From: Hydrogenophaga intermedia
Lineage (GTDB): Bacteria > Pseudomonadota > Gammaproteobacteria > Burkholderiales > Burkholderiaceae_C
NCBI RefSeq assembly: GCF_023715105.1
Contig: NZ_JAMBNO010000028.1
Span: 1-39,138, forward strand
Direction of reading: 5' to 3'
DNA length: 39,138 nucleotides
Shown: piece by piece, positions 8,320 through 16,939 of the stretch
How the letters are laid out: each line of letters starts with the position of its first letter
How positions within the stretch are numbered: the first letter of the stretch is position 1
Translations under genes and position numbers: made by a program
The notes under the pieces: generated by a model
Seen by the model: the letters and a program-made list of their open reading frames with translations, nothing else
What the model was told of the DNA's origin: nothing
Databases searched by the model: none

Positions 8320-9801
8320 ATGTCACTTCAAACACTACGCCAGGACTGGCTGTCCAACGTGCGCAACGACCTCCTCGCGGGTCTGGTTGTTGCCCTCGCC
8401 CTCATCCCGGAGGCTATTGCCTTCTCCATCATCGCCGGGGTGGACCCCAAGGTGGGCCTGTACGCCTCCTTCTCCATCGCCACCATCATTGCCTTCACCG
8501 GAGGCCGACCGGGGATGATTTCAGCCGCCACGGGGGCCATGGCGCTCCTGATGGTGTCGCTGGTGAAAGACCACGGCCTGGAGTACCTGCTGGCCGCCAC
8601 GGTGCTCACCGGGGTCCTTCAGGTCATCGCTGGGTGGGTCCGGCTGGGTGCCTTGATGCGGTTCGTGTCGAGGTCAGTGGTCACGGGTTTCGTGAACGCC
8701 CTTGCCATCCTCATCTTCCTCGCCCAGTTGCCCGAACTCACCAACGTGACGTGGCACGTCTATGCCATGACAGCGGCGGGTCTCGGCATCATCTACGGCC
8801 TGCCCTACATCACCAAGGCGGTGCCGTCGCCGCTGGTGACCATCGTGGTGCTGACCGGTGTCGCCATCGCGCTGGGCCTCGACATCCGCACTGTGGGCGA
8901 CATGGGTGACCTCCCCGACAGCCTGCCGGTGTTCCTCATCCCGAACATCCCGCTGACCTGGGAGACGCTTTCCATCATCTTCCCGTACTCACTGACCCTC
9001 ATGGTGGTGGGCCTGCTGGAATCGCTGATGACGGCCACCATCGTGGACGACCTCACGGACACCAAGAGCGACAAGAACCGCGAGTGCGTTGGCCAGGGCG
9101 TTGCCAACATCGCCACGGGCTTCATCGGCGGTATGGCGGGCTGCGCCATGATTGGTCAGTCCATCATCAACATCAAGTCAGGGGGACGTGGTCGCCTCTC
9201 CACCTTGGCGGCTGGCGCCTTCCTCCTGTTGATGGTCGTGTTCCTGGGTGACTGGGTGGCGAAAATACCCATGGCCGCCCTGGTGGCCGTGATGATCATG
9301 GTCTCCCTCGGTACCTTCAACTGGGGCTCCATCAAGAACCTGCGCGAGCACCCCAAGAGTTCCAGCGTGGTGATGATTGCTACCGTGGCCGTGACCGTGG
9401 CCACCCACGACCTCGCCATGGGCGTGCTGACTGGTGTGTTGCTGTCGGGTTTCTTCTTCGCCCACAAGGTCGGGCAGATTCTGAGGGTGAGGTCGCAGAG
9501 CGAGGACGAGGGGCGTACCCGTACCTATCAGGTCATCGGGCAGGTGTTCTTCGCCAGCGCCGACCGCTTCTCCAACGCCTTTGACTACAAGGAGGTCATC
9601 GACAAGGTCCGCATCGACGTGAGCCGCGCCCACTTCTGGGACATCACCGCCGTGAGCGCCCTGGACAAGGCGGTCATCAAGTTCCGCCGCGAGGGAGCGG
9701 AGGTCGAAGTCATCGGCTTGAACGAGGCCAGTGCAACCATGGTGGACCGCTTCGGCATCCACGACAAGGATGGCGCGGACGACATGCTCATGGGCCACTG
9801 A
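8320..9801 (+). CDS. SulP family inorganic anion transporter with STAS domain
   Basis: A 493-residue SLC26/SulP membrane protein. About ten or more hydrophobic helices occupy residues 1-400, starting with [25 protein letters not shown], the typical first helix, and the GLYASF segment. A C-terminal STAS domain (about 410-490) has [13 protein letters not shown] and [20 protein letters not shown]. Known family substrates are sulfate, bicarbonate and other oxyanions. Substrate cannot be read from sequence; selenate or molybdate is possible but speculative. The start at 8320 is chosen because the protein begins correctly there with a GAGG upstream. A universal stress protein gene follows 13 bases after the stop. 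Confidence 0.92.
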   Translation: MSLQTLRQDWLSNVRNDLLAGLVVALALIPEAIAFSIIAGVDPKVGLYASFSIATIIAFTGGRPGMISAATGAMALLMVSLVKDHGLEYLLAATVLTGVLQVIAGWVRLGALMRFVSRSVVTGFVNALAILIFLAQLPELTNVTWHVYAMTAAGLGIIYGLPYITKAVPSPLVTIVVLTGVAIALGLDIRTVGDMGDLPDSLPVFLIPNIPLTWETLSIIFPYSLTLMVVGLLESLMTATIVDDLTDTKSDKNRECVGQGVANIATGFIGGMAGCAMIGQSIINIKSGGRGRLSTLAAGAFLLLMVVFLGDWVAKIPMAALVAVMIMVSLGTFNWGSIKNLREHPKSSSVVMIATVAVTVATHDLAMGVLTGVLLSGFFFAHKVGQILRVRSQSEDEGRTRTYQVIGQVFFASADRFSNAFDYKEVIDKVRIDVSRAHFWDITAVSALDKAVIKFRREGAEVEVIGLNEASATMVDRFGIHDKDGADDMLMGH

Positions 9802-9814
9802 AGGAGAACACGAG

Positions 9815-10678
9815 ATGAACGAAGACAAAAAAGTACTGGCCTGCGTGGACCAATCGAAATACGCCGAGAGCGTGGCGGACTACGCCACCTGGGCGGCCAA
9901 GCGGATGCAGACCCCGATGGAACTCCTTCACGTCATCGACCGACATCCCCGCCTGGAAGCCGTGCAGGACCACAGCGGGGCCATCGGCCTTGATGCCCAG
10001 GAGAACCTGCTCAAGCAGTTGAGCGACGAGGACGAGACGAGGACACGCGCTGCCCGGGAGATGGGTCGGGTGTTCCTCAACGGCCTGCGCGAGCGGGCCA
10101 TGGCATCGGGAGCGTTCGTGGTTGACGTGCGGCAACGCCATGGCGAGCTGGAGACCACGCTCCCGGAACTTCAGGGCGATGTCCGCCTGTTCGTGCTGGG
10201 CCGTCGCGGTGCTTCTGCACAGGCCACCCAGCGAGACCTTGGCCGCAACCTGGAGTGGGTGGTCCGCTCGGTGAACAAGCCCGTGCTGGCCGTGCCGGAT
10301 GCGTTCCGTGAACCCAGCCGCGTCCTGTACGCGTTCGATGGCTCCAGCGTGACCCGCCAGGGCATTCAGATGATTGCCGGGAGTCCGCTGCTCAAGGGGC
10401 TGCCCATCCACCTGCTGATGGCGGGGAAGGCGCAAGCCCAAGGGCCGAAGCAGATCGAGGAGGCCCGCAACGTGCTGGAGGCGGTGGGCTTCCAGGTCTC
10501 AATGGAGGTTCACCTGGGTGACCCCGAGACCGTGATTGCTGAGGCGGTGAAGTCGCAGCAATGCGACCTACTGGTCATGGGTGCCTACAGCCACTCTCCA
10601 TGGAGGAGCTTGTTTGTGGGCAGCAAGACCACCGACCTGTTGCGCTCAGCGGCTGTTCCCACGTTGCTATTGAGGTGA
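9815..10678 (+). CDS. Tandem universal stress protein (two UspA domains)
   Basis: A 287-residue cytosolic protein with two Usp folds. The first starts at KVLACVDQSKYAESVADYATWAA; the second at RVLYAFDGSSVTRQGIQMIA (about residue 167) and ends with LLVMGAYSHSPWRSLFVGSKT. The latter is close to the ATP-binding G-x(2)-G-x(9)-G-S/T signature of ATP-binding Usp proteins. AAGGAGAA at 9801-9808 is a strong ribosome-binding site for this ATG. The gene is the partner of the SulP transporter; SulP-Usp pairs are common in proteobacteria. A regulatory or protective role for the transporter is inferred. It converges with the DUF302 gene. Confidence 0.9.
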   Translation: MNEDKKVLACVDQSKYAESVADYATWAAKRMQTPMELLHVIDRHPRLEAVQDHSGAIGLDAQENLLKQLSDEDETRTRAAREMGRVFLNGLRERAMASGAFVVDVRQRHGELETTLPELQGDVRLFVLGRRGASAQATQRDLGRNLEWVVRSVNKPVLAVPDAFREPSRVLYAFDGSSVTRQGIQMIAGSPLLKGLPIHLLMAGKAQAQGPKQIEEARNVLEAVGFQVSMEVHLGDPETVIAEAVKSQQCDLLVMGAYSHSPWRSLFVGSKTTDLLRSAAVPTLLLR

Positions 10679-10765
10679 TCAACGGAATGGCTGGGGCGAG
10701 AGATGTGTCAGCAGGCGCATGTGTACGTAGTTGACGGAGGCGCACGGGGGACGCAACCGAAGGAG

Positions 10766-10782
10766 AACTGACGTCGTCAGTT
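10766..10782. repeat. Inverted repeat between convergent usp and DUF302 genes
   Basis: AACTGAC at 10766-10772 and GTCAGTT at 10776-10782 pair perfectly around a 3-base loop. The right arm overlaps the DUF302 stop codon. There is no T-run, so it is at best a weak bidirectional terminator. Confidence 0.3.
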
Positions 10783-11229
10783 GGCAATGGCCGCGTTCGC
10801 AATGCCTTCGAGCGCCTTGCGCAGGTTCTCAACCACGGGGCACTGCGCAACCCCATGGCGCTGGGCGAGAAAGGCGGGATCGTTGTAGCCCACCCAGACC
10901 TGGGCCGATGCGTCTTCCCACACCAGTGCCTTGAGCGGGAGGTCGATGCCCACCGATTGCGCGCACTCCATGAAAGGTGTTCCGCCCTGCGGATTGCCGA
11001 AAATGAGCACTTCGGTGGGTCGAAGGGTTTTGCCCACCTTGGTCGCGCCTGCCGCATGGTCGATGCGCACGAACACGTTCAGGCCCCGTTGCTTCACGAG
11101 CTCCTCCAGTCGGTCCATGGTCGCCTTCGCGCCGTGGGGACTCTTGACCGAGATCAGACCATCGGCGGCATTGACCAGGCCGAGGGTGGATGTCAGAACG
11201 AGTGCAGCGATGGCGTGAAAAATTCGCAT
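10777..11229 (-). CDS. DUF302 protein with signal peptide
   Basis: A 150-residue protein. A cleavable signal peptide (MRIFHAIAALVLTSTLGLVNA) is followed by a DUF302 domain: GLISVKSPHGAKATMDRLEELVKQRGLNVFVRIDHAAGA, TEVLIFGNPQGGTPFM and ALVWEDASAQVWVGYND. DUF302 proteins are small, often periplasmic and of unknown biochemical role, frequently near sulfur, copper or redox genes. The start at 11229 is supported by GGAG about eight bases upstream; a longer frame to 11304 lacks the signal peptide at its N-terminus. It lies 111 bases downstream of the mtnP-like gene on the same strand and may be the last gene of the arsS transcript. Function is not assigned. Confidence 0.85.
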   Translation of the reverse strand: MRIFHAIAALVLTSTLGLVNAADGLISVKSPHGAKATMDRLEELVKQRGLNVFVRIDHAAGATKVGKTLRPTEVLIFGNPQGGTPFMECAQSVGIDLPLKALVWEDASAQVWVGYNDPAFLAQRHGVAQCPVVENLRKALEGIANAAIAN

Positions 11230-11340
11230 GGGGAGTCTCCTTGGGGTTGGGGTGGCGCAGCCTGGCTGCTTCGGCGCTTGTGAGAGGTACCCAGCCTCCA
11301 ACAAGTTCTCATGTTCTACGCAGATGACTTCGGTACTGGA

Positions 11341-12186
11341 TCAAGACCGGAGTTGGGAAACCCAGGTCTTCTGAAGTTCGGACATCGCATCGTCGGGCGT
11401 GAGCAGCGCCCCGGTGAGCGCTGTCCGGATCGAGGTTTCGGGCACCGGGAGCGTCTGCGACAACAGCGCGTCCAGCAGGCGACGTGCCTTGGCCAGGCTT
11501 TTGCCGTAGAGCTCGAACACGGCCGACACGCTGACGTGTTGCGTGGGGTCGTCGAGCCAGCAGTCGTAGTCGGTCACCAGGCCCACGGTGGCATAGGCCA
11601 TCTGGGCCTCGCGCGCCAGAAACACCTCGGGTGCGTTGGTCATGCCCACCAGGTGGCAACCCATCTGCCGCAGCAGGTGGCTCTCGGCCTGGGTGCCCAG
11701 GCGGGGGCCGTCCACGCAGGCGTAGGTCAGGCCGCGGTGCACCTTGAGGCCAGACGTGTCCGCAGCGGCCATGACCGCATCGACCAGCGCGCTGCTCACC
11801 GGTTTGGCGGTGGAGACATGCGCGGCGACACCGCCACCGAAGAAGGTTCGCTCGCGCGCACCCCGCGTCCAGTCGATGTATTGCTCGGGCATCGCCAGGT
11901 CGCCAGGCGCGACTTCCATGGCCAGGCTGCCCACGGCCGAGAAGCCCAGCATCATGGTGGCGCCTGCACGCTTGAGCGCATACACGTTGGCGCGGTAGTT
12001 CACTTCGTGCGGCAACAGCCGGTGACCGGCCCCGTGGCGCGCCAGAAACAGCACCGCCTGGCCGTGCAAGGTGCCGCGCAACACCTCGCCCGATGGCGTG
12101 CCGAACGGCGTGTCGCCGCCCTGACGTTCGTGGATGTCCAGACCGTCGAGTTCGTAGAGGCCGGTGCCTCCGATGATGGCGAGCAT
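11341..12186 (-). CDS. mtnP: S-methyl-5'-thioadenosine phosphorylase-like nucleoside phosphorylase
   Basis: A 281-residue member of the MTA/purine nucleoside phosphorylase family, which splits 5'-modified adenosines into adenine and the 5-modified ribose 1-phosphate. Visible motifs are LAIIGGTGLYEL (phosphate site), RHGAGHRLLPHEVNYRANVYALK, the GMTNAPEVFLAREAQMAYATV segment (base and ribose site) and VTDYDCW. The gene starts 3 bases after the upstream metallophosphoesterase stop, in the arsS operon. Its natural partner there would be the 5'-deoxy-5'-dimethylarsinoyl-adenosine-type product of ArsS, so a role in removing adenine from it is a reasonable inference. Ordinary methionine salvage is the alternative, but no other mtn gene is nearby. 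Confidence 0.9.
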   Translation of the reverse strand: MLAIIGGTGLYELDGLDIHERQGGDTPFGTPSGEVLRGTLHGQAVLFLARHGAGHRLLPHEVNYRANVYALKRAGATMMLGFSAVGSLAMEVAPGDLAMPEQYIDWTRGARERTFFGGGVAAHVSTAKPVSSALVDAVMAAADTSGLKVHRGLTYACVDGPRLGTQAESHLLRQMGCHLVGMTNAPEVFLAREAQMAYATVGLVTDYDCWLDDPTQHVSVSAVFELYGKSLAKARRLLDALLSQTLPVPETSIRTALTGALLTPDDAMSELQKTWVSQLRS

Positions 12187-12189
12187 GGT

Positions 12190-13194
12190 TCAGTTCTCCA
12201 GTGGGCGCACGGCGTCCTGCAGCTGATAGGCCGGACCGTGCTGGATGCGGTTGAAGTAGGAGGCGTGGGCGTCGCTGCCCTCGGGCCACAGCTTTTGGAA
12301 TTGCCGCTGCCAGGCGGCGGTATCGATTTCGATGGCGATGGCGTCGATGTGAACCTCACGCTCGACCACGCCGAAACGACGCTCGGCGCCCGTGTACGGC
12401 GAGAACGCGATGCGGGTGATCAGGCCCGCCGCATCGCCCTGGAAGTTGGGCATGCCGGTGGCGCCGTTGTTGAACACCCAGCGTGCGTGGTCTTGCTTTG
12501 AAGCAAGGCGCTGGAACACGGGCAGACAGGTGTGCGTGCTGGCAAAGGCGTGCACGTCAGCCTCGTCGAACCAGCGTTTCACCGCCTCGCGGTGCACGGC
12601 GTCGCGCAGGTGCTCCTGCGCAAAGCCCCAGCCGGCGAGCGACTGCGCGTCGCCATGCACCACGCCCAGACGCAGTGGACCGACATCGGCGCGCAGCCAC
12701 ATCGGCAAGGACCGCAGTTCGCGCTGCTGCTCGGGTGTGACGCAGCTGCGCAGCGCTTTGTGAATGCGGTTGGAGCGTTCGACCACCTGGTCTCCCACCC
12801 AGTCGGGGTAGGCGCAACCGCAGCCGGCATCGGCATCGGCGCTTTCATCGGCGTTCTGGTCGGCCAGCTCGGTCTCCACATTGCCGCGCAAGGCATCAAA
12901 GCGCATCACCGATTGCTGGATGCGGGTGAACACGGCGGGATCGGCGTCAAACCAATGGAAGTCGCCGTTGAACACCATGCGGGCTCGCCCGCGCTCCTGC
13001 CCGAACAGTTCGATCACGCGCTGCAGTGCGGCCTCGTTGCCATACAAGCCGCCCACCACATAAAGCACATCGAGATCTCTCAGGTGCTCAGGCGCCGCGC
13101 TGGCGAACACCGAGGGCGCGTAGCGGTAGTGCAGTGGGCAGCTTCTGCCGGCAGTCGCAGGCGAGGCATCGAGCGTGGGAGCGTCAATGTTCAT
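12190..13194 (-). CDS. Calcineurin-like metallophosphoesterase with altered first metal motif
   Basis: 334 residues. It keeps several metallophosphoesterase landmarks: NGDFHWFD (76-83), RGNVETE (103-109, the GNHE position), LGVVHGD and the late FASTHTCLP segment. The first motif, normally GDIHGN, reads GGLYGN (48-53), so the expected metal-binding Asp and His are missing. A Cys-containing acidic insertion follows (about 112-130, ending in AGCGCAYPDW). The ATG overlaps the upstream ABC ATPase stop (ATGA), and the mtnP-like gene follows after 3 bases, so it belongs to the arsS operon. It may hydrolyse a phosphorylated sugar intermediate, or have lost catalysis and serve another role. Neither is proven. 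Confidence 0.8.
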   Translation of the reverse strand: MNIDAPTLDASPATAGRSCPLHYRYAPSVFASAAPEHLRDLDVLYVVGGLYGNEAALQRVIELFGQERGRARMVFNGDFHWFDADPAVFTRIQQSVMRFDALRGNVETELADQNADESADADAGCGCAYPDWVGDQVVERSNRIHKALRSCVTPEQQRELRSLPMWLRADVGPLRLGVVHGDAQSLAGWGFAQEHLRDAVHREAVKRWFDEADVHAFASTHTCLPVFQRLASKQDHARWVFNNGATGMPNFQGDAAGLITRIAFSPYTGAERRFGVVEREVHIDAIAIEIDTAAWQRQFQKLWPEGSDAHASYFNRIQHGPAYQLQDAVRPLEN

Positions 13195-14036
13195 GGGGTA
13201 CTTCGTTGCAGGGTTGGCAGGCAAGCCGTCAGCGCCGGCGTCGGATATGGGTTGGGTGTTGAACAGCGGTCGGTTGGCATCGGGCTCAGGCTAGACGCAT
13301 ACAGCGCCTGCAGCCGTTCGGCATCGACCTGAGCGATCGGCAAGTCAAATTCCAGCGCGCCATCGCGAAGGCCGATCACGCGATCGGCCAACAACGGCAG
13401 CAGCGCAGGCTGGTGCACCACGGTGATCAGTGTGGCGCCACCGGCGATGCTGCACAGCCATCGGCAGGCATCGGCGGCGGCGGCCGGGTCCAGATTGGCC
13501 GTGGGTTCGTCGGCCAGGATGAGGCGCGGGCGCTGCAGACGCAGGCGTGCAATGCTGAGCTTCTGGCGTTCGCCCCCCGAGAGACGGTCGGTGCGTGTAT
13601 CGCCCAGACCCTCCAGACCAACCACAGCAAGCGCCTCGTCGGCCTCAGCCACGAGCGTCGCGGGGTACAGGCGGCTCCAGCTGCGCCAGCCGCTCAGGCG
13701 TCCCAGCGCGCCGATCAACACGTTCTCGCGCGCGCTCAAGCGCGACACCATGTGCAGCCCCTGCATGACCTGGCCCACCTCGCTCCGCCAGGCGCGCAGC
13801 GCGGCGTCGGACACCGGCTCCTGCAGCGGCCGCCCCAGCACGCTGACCGATCCTTCGGTGGGAACCGCCAGGCCACCGAGCACCCGCAGCAGCGTCGATT
13901 TGCCCGCGCCGTTGTGCCCGACGATGGCCACCCGCTCGCCGGCACCGATGTGCAGTTCGTCCAGTCGCAGCAAGGTCCGCGCACCGGCTTTCACGGCCAG
14001 CTTGCGGATGTGGATGTCGTGTGTTGTGGCGCTCAC
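13191..14036 (-). CDS. ABC transporter ATP-binding protein, PhnC-like
   Basis: A 281-residue ATPase. Walker A is GHNGAGKST (40-48), the Q-loop is VGQVMQGLHMV, the signature is LSGGERQKLSIARL, Walker B is LILADEPTANLD, and the H-loop is VVHQ. It most resembles PhnC-type subunits of phosphonate/phosphite importers. The GTG start at 14036 overlaps the permease stop (GTGA). The much longer open frame upstream is a shadow of the permease gene. It is the third subunit of the phnD-phnE-phnC-like set inside the arsS operon. No phosphonate-degrading genes are present, so arsenate, selenate or another oxyanion is a plausible substrate. Confidence 0.88.
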   Translation of the reverse strand: MSATTHDIHIRKLAVKAGARTLLRLDELHIGAGERVAIVGHNGAGKSTLLRVLGGLAVPTEGSVSVLGRPLQEPVSDAALRAWRSEVGQVMQGLHMVSRLSARENVLIGALGRLSGWRSWSRLYPATLVAEADEALAVVGLEGLGDTRTDRLSGGERQKLSIARLRLQRPRLILADEPTANLDPAAAADACRWLCSIAGGATLITVVHQPALLPLLADRVIGLRDGALEFDLPIAQVDAERLQALYASSLSPMPTDRCSTPNPYPTPALTACLPTLQRSTP

Positions 14037-14929
14037 AGCAAAGCCTGGCGTATGCGCCGAGAGAGGCTGTCGAACGCCACCACCAGCGCGATGACGACGA
14101 GCAGGATGGTGGCCAGGCGGCTCCACTGGAACAGGCTGACCGCCTCGGAGATCAGCAGGCCGAGGCCGCCCGCGCCGATGAGGCCCAGGATGGTCGAGTC
14201 GCGGATGTTGAACTCCCAGATGTAGAGGTGGTTCGACACGAACTGGGGCAGCACGGCGGGCCACACGGCGTTGAAGAAGACCTGGGTGCGCGACGCGCCG
14301 GTGGCTTGCACGGCGTGGATGGCGCCCATGTCCAGCGACTCGACCGACTCCGCGTACAGCTTGCCGTAGGTGCCCATGGAATGCAGCGCAATGGCCAGGA
14401 TGCCGGCGGTCGGACCCAGACCAACAATGCCCACCAGCACCAGGCCGAACACCAGTGTGTGAATGGCGCGCAGCACGTCAAGCAGACCTTTGCTCGCCCA
14501 GGCCAGCCAGCGAGGTGCGCCCAGGTTGCGCGCGCTCAGCAGGCCGGGGGGCAAGGCCAGCAAGGCCCCCAGCAGCGAACCCAGGGTGGCGATCTGGAAC
14601 GTGACCCAGGTGGCACGCCCCAGTGCCGCCAGAAAATCGGCCTCCACCACGCGGCGGTCTTCCACGCGCAGCAAGGTGCCGTCTTCGCTGCGGTATTCCA
14701 GGCGCTCCGGCCCGAACCACACATCCAGAAAACTCGGGTATGCGAATTCACCGATCGACTTGATCAGGTTGGCCACGGGGTTGCGCCCCAGCGACAACTC
14801 GCCCGCCACCCAGAGGCTGCCCAGGCAGACGCCCACCAGCAGCGCATAGGCGAGCACCAGCAGCGCAAAACGCGCCCGACCGGACCAACGCGGTGGCGAG
14901 AAAGGCGGCTGGATCGGCAGCGCGCTCAC
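14033..14929 (-). CDS. ABC transporter permease, PhnE-like
   Basis: A 298-residue inner-membrane permease with about six hydrophobic helices, the first at FALLVLAYALLVGVCLGSLW. The loop near GAIHAVQATGASRTQVFFNAVWPAVLPQF is the EAA-type ATPase-docking motif in PhnE form. WEFNIRDSTILGLIGAGGLG near the C-terminus is highly characteristic of PhnE/PtxC permeases. The ATG overlaps the substrate-binding-protein stop (ATGA), and its own stop overlaps the GTG of the ATPase gene. It forms the channel of an importer with the two neighbouring subunits. Confidence 0.92.
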   Translation of the reverse strand: MSALPIQPPFSPPRWSGRARFALLVLAYALLVGVCLGSLWVAGELSLGRNPVANLIKSIGEFAYPSFLDVWFGPERLEYRSEDGTLLRVEDRRVVEADFLAALGRATWVTFQIATLGSLLGALLALPPGLLSARNLGAPRWLAWASKGLLDVLRAIHTLVFGLVLVGIVGLGPTAGILAIALHSMGTYGKLYAESVESLDMGAIHAVQATGASRTQVFFNAVWPAVLPQFVSNHLYIWEFNIRDSTILGLIGAGGLGLLISEAVSLFQWSRLATILLVVIALVVAFDSLSRRIRQALL

Positions 14930-15792
14930 TTGGGCTGCAGCGTGCCAGTGGCCAGACCAGCGTCCCGGATCGGCTTGTAGGCCCGGTTGTCGCTGTTGAT
15001 GAAGCCGGTGTAGCTCGGCGGCATCAGACCCGGCTGCGTCTTGAGCAAGGGGCCAACCTCAGCCAGCGCCGCCTGCAGGCGCGCCACGAAGGCCTTGTCC
15101 TTGTGGAGCGCTTCGCTGACGGCAAACGCGTCGTTGGGCAAAGGATCGGACTGCCAGATGATCTTCGAGCGCTCGGCTTTGATCAGGCCCTGCGCGATCA
15201 TCGCGTCGCGGTTGCGGTTGTAGTCGGCGCCAGCGTCGATCTGCCCGGCAGTGACCTGGGTCTGGATCGCCTGGTGCTTGGTGTGCAGCACACGAGAAAA
15301 ATGCTTCGCGGGATCGATGCCCTGCTTCATGAAGAAATGCAGCGGAATCAGGTAACCGGAGGTGGATCCTTTGTCGCCGAAGGCAAAGGTGCGCCCTTTG
15401 AGGTCGGCCACCGAATTGATGCCCGAATCCGGATGGGTGACGATCATCGCGAAGTATTCAGGCTTGCCTTCGTACAGGATGGTTGAGACCACCTGGGCAT
15501 TGGCCGCCTGGTTGGCCAGCACGTAGCCCCACGGACCCATCAAGGCCAGGTCGGTTTCACCATTGGCCAGCGACTTGGCCAGGCCTTCCCAGCTGTCAAC
15601 GGTGCGCAACTCGACCGGGCGACCCAGGCGCTGAGAGAGGTGTTGCGCCAGCGGCCGGTAGGTGGCGTCGTTGCGCTCCCGATCGGGCTGGAACAGGCCG
15701 ACACCGAATTTCAGCGGCGTGGTCTGTGCCTGTGCGGTGAGCGTTGCGAGCAGCAGGAACAGGCTGGCCAGCCAGCGGGTGAACACGGTCAT
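14926..15792 (-). CDS. Periplasmic phosphate/phosphonate/selenate-type binding protein (PhnD-like)
   Basis: 288 residues. Signal peptide MTVFTRWLASLFLLLATLTAQA, then a type II periplasmic binding fold: LKFGVGLFQPDRERNDATYRPLAQHLSQ, DLALMGPWGYVLAN, INSVADLKGRTFAFGDKGSTSGYLIPL and AGADYNRN. The GSTSGYLIP segment corresponds to the oxyanion-binding loop in PhnD/PtxB proteins. NCBI has a model of this type annotated as a putative selenate ABC transporter binding protein, seen near selD genes; I recall it as TIGR04553 but could not check. The ATG overlaps the arsS stop (ATGA). The true ligand (phosphonate, phosphite, selenate or an arsenic oxyanion) cannot be read by eye. Confidence 0.88.
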   Translation of the reverse strand: MTVFTRWLASLFLLLATLTAQAQTTPLKFGVGLFQPDRERNDATYRPLAQHLSQRLGRPVELRTVDSWEGLAKSLANGETDLALMGPWGYVLANQAANAQVVSTILYEGKPEYFAMIVTHPDSGINSVADLKGRTFAFGDKGSTSGYLIPLHFFMKQGIDPAKHFSRVLHTKHQAIQTQVTAGQIDAGADYNRNRDAMIAQGLIKAERSKIIWQSDPLPNDAFAVSEALHKDKAFVARLQAALAEVGPLLKTQPGLMPPSYTGFINSDNRAYKPIRDAGLATGTLQPK

Positions 15793-16835
15793 GGGGTCTC
15801 TCCTGAAGTGACGGTTTGGGATGGGCTTTGATGCACGGCATGAACAGAAATCGTCGCTGCCGCTGGGTCGGCCGACTCCAGTGCACCACCGCAACTGCTG
15901 CCCTGTCCTGCGGTGCAGCCGTAGCAGTGGTCAGCAATCCGGATGGCCTCGCCTTCGGGATCCGCACCGAGCAGTTCCCGCAGGTGCGGGCGCCAGGTCT
16001 TGCCCAGGCGGGCCGGCAGCCCCAGCATCTGGTTGAAGTCGCAGTCGTACAGATCGCCCTGCCAGTCCACGCTGATCATGGAGCGGCACATCACGGTGTT
16101 GAGGTTGTCGGCCTGGTACGCCTGCTTGAGCAGTTGCATGTAGGTGCCGAAGGTGCCCTTGGAGACCAGGGTGCTGCCGAAACGCTGCACCGGCATGTTG
16201 GTCAGCGCAAACAGGTGGTTGAAGCGGATACCGAAGTGCTGCATCAGCTCGCGCTTGTAGTCGGCCTCCAGTGCACCTTGCGGTGGTGGCAACGACGGGC
16301 CTTGCGGGTTGTAGACGAGATTGAGCGTGAGACCGCTGTCTGGGACGCCGTAACCCAGCGCGTTGAGTTGCTGCAGCCCGGTGATGCTGAGGTCGAACAC
16401 GCCATCGCCCCGCTGACGATCGACATTGGCTGGGGAATAACACGGCATGGAAGCCACCACCTGAACACCTTGCTCAGCCAGGAAGGCCGCCAGGTCTTCC
16501 TGACCGGGCTCGCTGAGAATGGTCAGGTTGCATCGGTCAATCACCTCGACACCCAGGGCCCGGGCCGCCACCACCAGGCGCCTGAAGTGGTCACTGAGCT
16601 CCGGCGCGCCGCCGGTGAGGTCCAGCGTGGTGATGCGCCTGGCTTTCAGCACCTCGATCACCAGGTCCACCGTTGCCCCGTCCATCATTTCGTTGCGGTT
16701 GGGGCCGGCGTTGACGTGGCAATGCAGGCAGGACTGGTTGCAGCGGTAACCGAGGTTGACCTGCAGCGTGTTCAGGGCTTGGCGGCGGATGGCGGGAAAG
16801 TCGGTGGCGGTGAGCAGCGGCAGGGTGTCGTGCAT
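15789..16835 (-). CDS. arsS: Arsenosugar biosynthesis radical SAM protein ArsS
   Basis: A 348-residue radical SAM enzyme. The 4Fe-4S-binding Cys residues are C32, C36 and C39 in YRCNQSCLHCHVNAGP. LDLTGGAPEL is the GGE-like SAM-binding motif. The C-terminal Cys-rich region ends with HCYGCTAGQGSSCGGAL (C304, C307, C315), diagnostic of the TIGR04167/ArsS family. Some family members use selenocysteine, but here these Cys codons are ordinary TGC. ArsS transfers the 5'-deoxyadenosyl group of SAM to a methylated arsenical, giving the precursor of arsenosugars. It is the first gene of a coupled operon with an oxyanion ABC transporter, a phosphoesterase and a nucleoside phosphorylase. No arsM is seen in the window. 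An ECF-type promoter lies at 16873-16898. Confidence 0.92.
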   Translation of the reverse strand: MHDTLPLLTATDFPAIRRQALNTLQVNLGYRCNQSCLHCHVNAGPNRNEMMDGATVDLVIEVLKARRITTLDLTGGAPELSDHFRRLVVAARALGVEVIDRCNLTILSEPGQEDLAAFLAEQGVQVVASMPCYSPANVDRQRGDGVFDLSITGLQQLNALGYGVPDSGLTLNLVYNPQGPSLPPPQGALEADYKRELMQHFGIRFNHLFALTNMPVQRFGSTLVSKGTFGTYMQLLKQAYQADNLNTVMCRSMISVDWQGDLYDCDFNQMLGLPARLGKTWRPHLRELLGADPEGEAIRIADHCYGCTAGQGSSCGGALESADPAAATISVHAVHQSPSQTVTSGETP

Positions 16836-16872
16836 GGGGCGGACTGGTGAAGTTGAAGGTTCGACACCATCA

Positions 16873-16898
16873 GTCGTTCACAACCGATTGTTTGTTAC
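16873..16898 (-). promoter_or_regulatory. SigF-type ECF promoter of the arsS operon
   Basis: On the minus strand GTAACA (16898-16893), 16 bases, then CGAC (16876-16873). It lies in the 104-base gap between the nrsF stop and the arsS ATG, leaving a leader of about 30 bases. It differs from GTAACC-N16-CGAA at one base in each half, with the exact spacing kept. Confidence 0.65.
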
Positions 16899-16939
16899 AG
16901 CCCGGCAGAAAAAATACCGCCAGGGGCGTTGTCGCGGCC

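Noticed and set aside
13191..15792. Calling the ABC transporter a phosphonate uptake system
   Set aside because: No C-P lyase, phosphonatase or phosphite dehydrogenase gene is present. The context is ArsS and SelD, so the substrate was left open.
15789..16835. ArsS as a selenoprotein
   Set aside because: The C-terminal Cys positions are encoded by ordinary Cys codons with no in-frame TGA, although some relatives use selenocysteine.
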